Positions 41,389 to 47,481 of a stretch of 47,481 bases of DNA are shown piece after piece. The number at the start of each line of letters is the position of its first letter. The first letter of the stretch is position 1. Made by a program: the position numbers and the translations under genes. Origin of the DNA: Paludibacter sp. (GTDB lineage Bacteria > Bacteroidota > Bacteroidia > Bacteroidales > Paludibacteraceae); the NCBI GenBank assembly GCA_017882285.1, contig JADGPS010000015.1:1-47481 (forward strand), in the 5' to 3' direction. The notes below the pieces were generated by a model, which worked only from the letters and a program-made list of their open reading frames with translations, was not told the origin of the DNA and searched no databases.

Positions 41389-44300
41389 ATGGCTTACTAC
41401 TTACAAAACACGTGGAAATCCATTCAAAGAACTAAAAATGAATGGTTTAAACTTTTGTTGATGATACTTTTGCTCACGAGCTCGATTTCAGCGATAAGTC
41501 AACAATCCGAGCCTCTAAAACACCATTACAAAGTGGCTTATAGGCCGCAATTTGAGCCGTATGAATTTTCTAGCAATCAGGACAAACCGACCGGGTTTAT
41601 GCCTAATTTATTGGTAGAAATTGGGAAATCAGCTGATATAACTTTTGAGTTTGTTGCCATGACTGCCAGAGAAGAAAGCAATGCAATTGAAAAAAGGGAA
41701 GTAGATTTGATTAGCATTATTTACTCGCCCGAACGAGATAAAAATTACGGATACTCCAATCCATGCTGTCAAATCTCCGACGCCATTTTTCAAAAGGTTG
41801 GAAATAAAAACGTTGTTACTCTTAATTCCCTTACCGGTCATACGATTGGTTTTGTTGAAAATGACAGACTTCTTGACACTTTCGCCATTCGTACAGATTT
41901 TACAAAACACATCGTAACCTCAAAATTAGATGGTTTTTTGCATTTAAGGAACGGCAAAATTGATGCAATGATCTGTGGTGAGATGACCGGAATGGACGTT
42001 ATATCGGAATACGAACTTCAGGATATCAAGATGGTCTCTGGAAATCTTTTTCCTCGACAATATGTTTTTGCAACCCGCAAAAGCAATGAACAATTGATTC
42101 TGCTGCTTAACAAACAAATTGCTAACTTACAAACTTCCGGAAAACTTCTGAAATTGACTGATAAATGGCTTTCCGGAAAAATCAGTACCCCAAGTTGGAT
42201 AAAAAAACATCAAACGCTTTTGGTTTCAATACTCGCTATATTTGCAGGTATAGTTATTATTCTGCTATTTTGGAATTGGATGTTGCGTCGTTCGGTGAAT
42301 GAAAAAACGAAATCGATTAAAGAAAGCGAGTCAAGATATAGTACATTCTTCGAAAACATGGGCGAAGGAGTTGGGATTTTAGATAAAGATGAAGTATTTG
42401 TTTTTGTTAATCCAACTGCCGAAAAGATATTTGGAGTTGGTAATGGAGAATTATTGGGGACGAGTTTGAATAATTTTCTGCACGGCGATAGTATTGAAAA
42501 AAATAAGAACGAAACCCGGAAACGTAGTGAGGGCAAAAGCAGTGTCTACGAACAAGAAATAGTGCTGCGTGACGGAAGTAAAAAAGTCATTCTTATTACA
42601 GCAACTCCGAATTTTTCAGACACAAAATTCGTTGGAACTTTTGGTATTTTTCGGGATGTTACCGAGCGTAAAAAGGATGAAGCCGCACTGCGTGAAAGTG
42701 AGGCGCTTTACCGCAATTTGTTGGAAGTATTGCCCGATGGTGTGTATAAAAGCACCCACGAAGGAAAATTTGTCGATGTCAACCCCGCTATGATAAAGAT
42801 GTTGGGTTACGCCAGTAAAGAAGAACTGATGGCTATTGATATTAAGACGCAGTTATATTTTGAGCCAGCCGACCGAGAAAGTTTGGCATTGGAGGAAAAG
42901 TTCATGGAAATGGGGATTTTTCGCCTAAAAAAGAAAGATGGTTCCGAAATTTGGCTCGAAGATCATGGATGGTATAATCTTGATAACAATGGGAATATTC
43001 TTTTTCATGAAGGAATCATGCGGGACATTACCGACCGAAAAAAGACGGAAGAGGTTTTACGAGAAAGCGAGGAACGATTCCGCACTGTAACACAATCGGC
43101 TAACGATGCTATTATTACTACAAATAGCAAAGGAATTATATTAGATTGGAACCGAGGTGCCGAAAAGATATTTGGTTATACAGCAGAAGAAATAACCGGA
43201 AAATATCTGGCAGAAATAATGCCGCAACGATACATTGAACCCCACAATAATGGCTTCATACGCATAGAACAAGGCGGAACTCATCATATTGTTGGAAAAA
43301 CAGTTGAACTACACGGATTACATAAAAACGGGAATGAGTTTCCGATAGAATTTTCATTGGCAAATTGGGAAACTGCCTCCGGAAAATTTTTTACGGGAAT
43401 TATCCGTGATATCACTGATCGCAAGCTGGCTGAAGAAAAACTCCAAAAAAGCTACGATTTGTTAAACAAACTGGCTGCTCAGGTTCCCGGTGTGGTTTAT
43501 CAGTATCGGTTATATCCCGACGGACACTCTGCTTTTCCGTATTCAAGCCAGGGAATGTACGACATTTACGAGGTCACATCCGAAGAAGTACGCGAAGATG
43601 CTTCACCCTTCTTTACCCGGATTCACCCCGACGATTACAATTTCATTGTAGAATCCATCACTGAATCAGCGCGTAACCAAACTACTTATCACAGCGAGTT
43701 TCGTGTTATATTGCCTAAACAAGGACTGCGCTGGAGAATGTGCGATGCCAAACCTGAACTATTGGAAGATGGAAGCACATTGTGGTACGGAATTATTAGT
43801 GATATTACCGACAGAAAGCAAGCCGAAGAGGCACTGAAAGATAGCGAATTAAAATACCGCGAGTTGGTTGATAATTCTCCCGATGCCATAGTCATTTACG
43901 TGGATGGAATAATATCATTTGTGAATAACGAATGTATGCAATTGATGCATGCAGAAACTGCGAATGACTTGATTGGTAAAAATGTGATAGAATTTGTTCA
44001 TCCCGATTATCGTGCATTAGTCATTGAGCGAATGAAAAAAGCAGCTGCCGAAGGAGTTATTTTACCGCTCGCTGAAGAAAAATTTATACGACTGGATGGT
44101 ATCGAAATTGATGTAGAAGTAAAGTCAATGTCAGTTCAGTTTGAAAATGAATCGGCCGTTCAATCGATTATCCGTAATATCACCGAACGCAAACTAGCAG
44201 CAGATACGATACAGAATGAACGCTTATTACTTCGAACAGTCATTGAAAATATTCCGTATACAATTTATGCAAAAGACTTAGCCGGCCGTAAGACGCTTAC

Positions 44301-46419
44301 CAATAAAGCTGAAGCCAATTTTCTAGGTGCAAAATCAGAGGATGAAGTCTTAGGTAAGGATGATTTTGATTTTTACCCAAAAGAAATTGCAGAAAAGTTT
44401 CTGGCTGATGATCAATTGATGATTCAAACCGGATTGCCCGATATAAACAAGGAAAGTTCTGAATTTGATGCAAATGGAAATAAGTACTGGTTGCTCTCGT
44501 CTAAACTACCATTATACAACAAAGATAATCAGATTATTGGTTTAGTTGGTATTACTCATGATATTACCTATCGTAAACATGCTGAGGAAATTCTCCAAAA
44601 CGAGCGATTATTGCTCCGTACGGTCATTGATAATATTCCTAATACAATTTATGCAAAAGACTTAGCCGGCCGTAAGACACTTGCCAATAAGGCTGAACTC
44701 AATTTTCTAAACGCAAAATCAGAGGATGAAGTCTTAGGTAAGGATGATTTTGAGTTTTACCCAAAAGAAATTGCTGAAAGGTTTTTGAAAGACGACCAAT
44801 TGATGATTCAAACCGGATTGCCCGAAATAGACAATGAACGTTTTGAATTTGATGTTAAAGGAAAGGAGCACTGGTTGCTCTCGTCTAAACTACCATTATA
44901 CAACAAAGATAATCAGATTATTGGTTTAGTTGGTATTACTCATGATATTACCCAGCATAAACAAGCAGAAGAAAGTCTTGAAAATGAACGCTTACTACTT
45001 CGTACAGTTATTGACAACATTCCCGATACAATTTTTGCAAATGATTTGTCGGGTCGGAAAACGCTTGCCAACGCTGCCGAAGTGAATACTTTAGGTTTTA
45101 AATCTGAATCAGACTTGTTAGGAAAAGATGATTCTGATTTTTATCCACCAAAATTAGCTGAAAAATTCAAACTCGACGATCAAAAACTGCTCGAAACAGG
45201 TGAGCCTGAATTCGACAGAGAAGGTTTTATAACTGACGGGAAAGGTGAAAAGCGTTGGGTTTTATCTTCAAAACTTCCTTTGCGTGACAAGAATAACCAG
45301 ATTATAGGTTTAGTCTGCATCGGACGAAATATTACTGCCCGAAAAAAAATGGAAGAGTTTTTGCGCCAAAGTGAAGAACATTACCGCACGTTGGTGGAAC
45401 GTATGCCTGACGGTGTGTATAAAAGCACCCACGATGGAAAATTTATCAGTGTCAATTCGGCAATGGTGATGATGCTTGGTTATGAATCAGTAGAAGAACT
45501 GATGGCTATTGATATAAAGACGCAGCTGTATTTTATACCGGAAGACCGCGCAAGTTTAGTATTGGATAATGAATTGAAGGAGATGGCTATTTATCGGATG
45601 AAAAAGAAAGATGGTTCCGAAATTTGGATAGAAGATCATGGCTGGTACATTCTCGATGAAAAAGGTGAAGTGCTTTTTCACGAAGGCGTTATGAGGGACG
45701 TTACTAACAGGCTGCAATCTGAGCAAGCTTTGAGCGAATCGAGGGAAGAATTAAAAAAATTTGCCGCGCATCTGCAAAATGTTCGTGAAGAAGAAAGGTT
45801 GCTGTTGGCCAATGAAATACACGATGAACTTGGCCAGATTTTGATTGCAATCAAAATAGATATGGGAATTTTGAAACAAAAAACGTTAAAAATCATCGAT
45901 AAAGATAAATCTAAAGATATTTTGCCTAAATTTGACAATATTTTCGGTTTGATTGATAATACAATCAATACGACTCGAAAGATTATGGCTGATAACCGGC
46001 ATGAAGAGCTGCATTTACTTGGATTTATTGAATCGGCTAAATTACATACAAGTAATTTTCAGGATAAATATCAAATAAAGTGCCAGTTTGAACATGCGAT
46101 TTCCAAACTTGAAATTAACTCGCAACAAGCAATCGCCTTGTTCCGGATACTTCAAGAAGCACTCAACAATGTTGCCGAACACGCCAAAGCTACCGCTGTA
46201 CAGGTTCAACTTTATGCAAAAGACGACAAACTGATATTAGACATTAAAGATAATGGAGTAGGATTTACCGAAAAACAAGAAATTAAAAAAGACGCTTATG
46301 GGCTTATTGGTATGAAGGAGCGAGCCTATTTGTTGGACGGCGAATTGAAAATTACCAGTCAATCAGGCAAAGGTACGAGCGTGAGAGTGGAAATGCCGTA
46401 TCAGGTTATCAGTGAATAG
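41389..46419 (+). CDS. transmembrane solute-binding-domain/9-PAS/HisKA_3 histidine kinase
   Basis: 1676 residues from the ATG at 41389; the frame is open 30 codons further up. N-terminal signal or anchor (about 19-37), a periplasmic bacterial extracellular solute-binding domain 3 (about 48-263, KVAYRPQFEPYEFSS to LTDKWLSG), a membrane segment (about 278-300), then nine PAS domains starting near 314, 439, 562, 688, 821, 944, 1072, 1200 and 1330. Transmitter: HisKA_3 with REEERLLLANEIHDELGQIL (His1478) and HATPase_c with FRILQEALNNVAEHAK and DNGVGF. It probably senses a small periplasmic solute (amino acid-like for this domain family) as in BvgS-type sensors. PAS6-8 are a 384-base-period triplication. 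The NarL regulator 128 bases downstream is the likely partner. Confidence 0.93.
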   Translation: MAYYLQNTWKSIQRTKNEWFKLLLMILLLTSSISAISQQSEPLKHHYKVAYRPQFEPYEFSSNQDKPTGFMPNLLVEIGKSADITFEFVAMTAREESNAIEKREVDLISIIYSPERDKNYGYSNPCCQISDAIFQKVGNKNVVTLNSLTGHTIGFVENDRLLDTFAIRTDFTKHIVTSKLDGFLHLRNGKIDAMICGEMTGMDVISEYELQDIKMVSGNLFPRQYVFATRKSNEQLILLLNKQIANLQTSGKLLKLTDKWLSGKISTPSWIKKHQTLLVSILAIFAGIVIILLFWNWMLRRSVNEKTKSIKESESRYSTFFENMGEGVGILDKDEVFVFVNPTAEKIFGVGNGELLGTSLNNFLHGDSIEKNKNETRKRSEGKSSVYEQEIVLRDGSKKVILITATPNFSDTKFVGTFGIFRDVTERKKDEAALRESEALYRNLLEVLPDGVYKSTHEGKFVDVNPAMIKMLGYASKEELMAIDIKTQLYFEPADRESLALEEKFMEMGIFRLKKKDGSEIWLEDHGWYNLDNNGNILFHEGIMRDITDRKKTEEVLRESEERFRTVTQSANDAIITTNSKGIILDWNRGAEKIFGYTAEEITGKYLAEIMPQRYIEPHNNGFIRIEQGGTHHIVGKTVELHGLHKNGNEFPIEFSLANWETASGKFFTGIIRDITDRKLAEEKLQKSYDLLNKLAAQVPGVVYQYRLYPDGHSAFPYSSQGMYDIYEVTSEEVREDASPFFTRIHPDDYNFIVESITESARNQTTYHSEFRVILPKQGLRWRMCDAKPELLEDGSTLWYGIISDITDRKQAEEALKDSELKYRELVDNSPDAIVIYVDGIISFVNNECMQLMHAETANDLIGKNVIEFVHPDYRALVIERMKKAAAEGVILPLAEEKFIRLDGIEIDVEVKSMSVQFENESAVQSIIRNITERKLAADTIQNERLLLRTVIENIPYTIYAKDLAGRKTLTNKAEANFLGAKSEDEVLGKDDFDFYPKEIAEKFLADDQLMIQTGLPDINKESSEFDANGNKYWLLSSKLPLYNKDNQIIGLVGITHDITYRKHAEEILQNERLLLRTVIDNIPNTIYAKDLAGRKTLANKAELNFLNAKSEDEVLGKDDFEFYPKEIAERFLKDDQLMIQTGLPEIDNERFEFDVKGKEHWLLSSKLPLYNKDNQIIGLVGITHDITQHKQAEESLENERLLLRTVIDNIPDTIFANDLSGRKTLANAAEVNTLGFKSESDLLGKDDSDFYPPKLAEKFKLDDQKLLETGEPEFDREGFITDGKGEKRWVLSSKLPLRDKNNQIIGLVCIGRNITARKKMEEFLRQSEEHYRTLVERMPDGVYKSTHDGKFISVNSAMVMMLGYESVEELMAIDIKTQLYFIPEDRASLVLDNELKEMAIYRMKKKDGSEIWIEDHGWYILDEKGEVLFHEGVMRDVTNRLQSEQALSESREELKKFAAHLQNVREEERLLLANEIHDELGQILIAIKIDMGILKQKTLKIIDKDKSKDILPKFDNIFGLIDNTINTTRKIMADNRHEELHLLGFIESAKLHTSNFQDKYQIKCQFEHAISKLEINSQQAIALFRILQEALNNVAEHAKATAVQVQLYAKDDKLILDIKDNGVGFTEKQEIKKDAYGLIGMKERAYLLDGELKITSQSGKGTSVRVEMPYQVISE
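44218..45369 (+). repeat. in-frame triplication of a PAS domain, period 384 bases
   Basis: The ERLLLRTVI units begin at 44218, 44602 and 44986, each exactly 384 bases (128 residues) apart. Units 1 and 2 share an identical run of 83 bases (44487-44569 and 44871-44953). Unit 3 is more diverged. Confidence 0.9.
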
Positions 46420-46547
46420 TTAGCGGCAAATAATTGTTAATTTGTCAATTAAAGATTCAATCGTTTTTGGCTATATTAAAATCAACTTTCTATCCAACAA
46501 TATCACGTTAAGCTAGTAATAAATTAAATCACTTAAAAAATAAGGTT

Positions 46548-47186
46548 ATGATAAAAGTATTTATTGTTGACGATCATGCAATTATTCGTGAAGGATTAAA
46601 AAAGATTCTGAAAGAAGAGTCTGACATAATTGTAGTAGGTGAAGCACAGAATGGAGTCGAATTGCTCGAAAAAATACAAAAGCCTGATTTCGAATGCGAT
46701 GTCATGCTGTTGGATATGAATATGCCTGGCAGAAGCGGGATTGATTTACTTTGCGACCTGAAAATCATGAAGCCGGAACTCCGTATTTTGGTGTTGAGCA
46801 TACACCCCGAAGATAGATTTGCATTACGCACCTTAAAAGCCGGTGCGGGAGGTTACCTTTGCAAAGATACGGCACTGGATGAGTTGGTTGTTGCTATCAG
46901 AAAAATCAGTACAAAAGGAAGGTATCTGAGCATTGCGCTGGCCGAACATATGGCTTTTGATGTTATTCCCGAAAAGGATACTTTACCACACGAACAATTG
47001 TCGAACCGTGAACTCGAAATCATGTTTATGCTTGCCGAAGGCAAAAAAGTGAAAGATATTGCTACTGAACTGGTATTGAGTATCAGTACCGTGTTTACAT
47101 ACAGGGTTCGAATCTTTGAAAAATTGAAAATTAAAAGTAATGTAGAACTCACCCATTATGCCATGATCAATATGCTTATTGAGTAA
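46548..47186 (+). CDS. NarL/FixJ-type DNA-binding response regulator
   Basis: 212 residues. Receiver with VDDHAIIREG, Asp56 in VMLLDMNMPGRSG, VLSIHPEDRFALRTLKAGAGGYLCKD (Lys), then a LuxR-type helix-turn-helix (about 151-210: LSNRELEIMFMLAEGKKVKD, IATELVLSISTVFTYRVRIF). It binds DNA as a dimer when phosphorylated. HTH residues follow the usual pattern except that TYRVRIFEKL replaces the more common HRxxIxxKL. It follows the solute-sensing HisKA_3 kinase by 128 bases in the same direction, and is the only regulator with a DNA-binding domain in the cluster. Target genes are not visible. Confidence 0.95.
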   Translation: MIKVFIVDDHAIIREGLKKILKEESDIIVVGEAQNGVELLEKIQKPDFECDVMLLDMNMPGRSGIDLLCDLKIMKPELRILVLSIHPEDRFALRTLKAGAGGYLCKDTALDELVVAIRKISTKGRYLSIALAEHMAFDVIPEKDTLPHEQLSNRELEIMFMLAEGKKVKDIATELVLSISTVFTYRVRIFEKLKIKSNVELTHYAMINMLIE

Positions 47187-47481
47187 AACAACTGAGGTTG
47201 CTGCTTCATGTGGCAACTGTGTTCGGTTCGGTGAAGTATAGAGACATTCGCCGAAACCAACGCCAACAACCTACACACTACGCTTATCAGGGCATTATAC
47301 TAATTTGCCAATATTTTCCTACTAACCGTTATCAGGGTTCTCAACCCTGGCAGCGGTTTTTTTTTACTCTTTTCTTTGCTTCTTATACCAACTGTACATA
47401 TAAAACATACCAATATGTTCTATATGTCTACTGTTGTTAATGCCGATGACTACAAACAAATAGGACAATAAGACGAAGTCG
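47187..47481. other. 295 bases at the window end without a recognised gene
   Basis: Contains the terminator-like hairpin at 47327-47365. The open frame across it is not supported: its residues are low-complexity and it spans the hairpin. Confidence 0.5.
47327..47365 (+). terminator. intrinsic terminator of the NarL-type regulator gene
   Basis: CAGGGTT (47333-47339) pairs with AACCCTG (47343-47349) around a 3-base loop, extended by CCG/CGG at the base, then nine T (47357-47365). It is 140 bases past the stop codon. Confidence 0.65.

Noticed and set aside
47198-47440. 80-residue open frame at the window end
   Set aside because: It spans a terminator-like hairpin and a T tract, has no ribosome site, and its residues look like noncoding sequence.

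Overview
The window looks like chromosomal DNA of a member of the Bacteroidota, probably Bacteroidales. The basis is: a protein with a type IX secretion (T9SS) C-terminal sorting domain, many TAnnTTTG -7 promoter motifs with little Shine-Dalgarno signal, a PPi-dependent phosphofructokinase, a PEP-synthesising pyruvate phosphate dikinase, and a strong expansion of PAS-domain kinases. This assignment is inference; no rRNA is present.

Layout. 1-24.4 kb is mostly core metabolism and cell biology: the end of preA, a class A PBP, a secreted glutathione peroxidase, gcvP, pdxH, two DEAD-box RNA helicases, ppdK, PPi-PFK, an ffh-folD-rsmE run on the minus strand, an ACP phosphodiesterase-like gene, a TetR regulator with a nitroreductase, and convergent murB and mltG. 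At 24.7 kb lies tRNA-Ser(GCT) with its own promoter and terminator.

24.8-30.5 kb is an accessory region. It holds arrays of a palindromic repeat (family B, CGGGACGACGGA...TCCGACGTCCCG), a broken REP-associated tyrosine transposase (RAYT, Y1/IS200-like), a 1241-residue T9SS-secreted protein and an untracked 59-residue ORF just downstream of it. A second repeat family (A, CCCCTAACCCCTAAAGGGG) is spread over the window, usually as inverted pairs 80-140 bp long, like REPINs. One such pair, with a degenerate B unit inside it, sits in the middle of the RAYT gene and breaks it. This REPIN/RAYT-like arrangement is the most unusual thing in the window.

30.7-47.2 kb is a sensory cluster, all on the plus strand: a cytoplasmic 7-PAS/GAF histidine kinase, a small Rcp1/CheY-like receiver, a receiver-PAS-PAS protein without output domain, a receiver-7PAS-HisKA_3 kinase, a periplasmic-solute-binding-domain/9-PAS/HisKA_3 kinase, and a NarL-type DNA-binding response regulator. 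About 25 PAS domains are encoded in 16.5 kb, and several show recent internal duplication at the DNA level. The likely flow is from periplasmic and cytoplasmic signals through the two closely related HisKA_3 kinases to the NarL-type regulator; the targets cannot be seen here.
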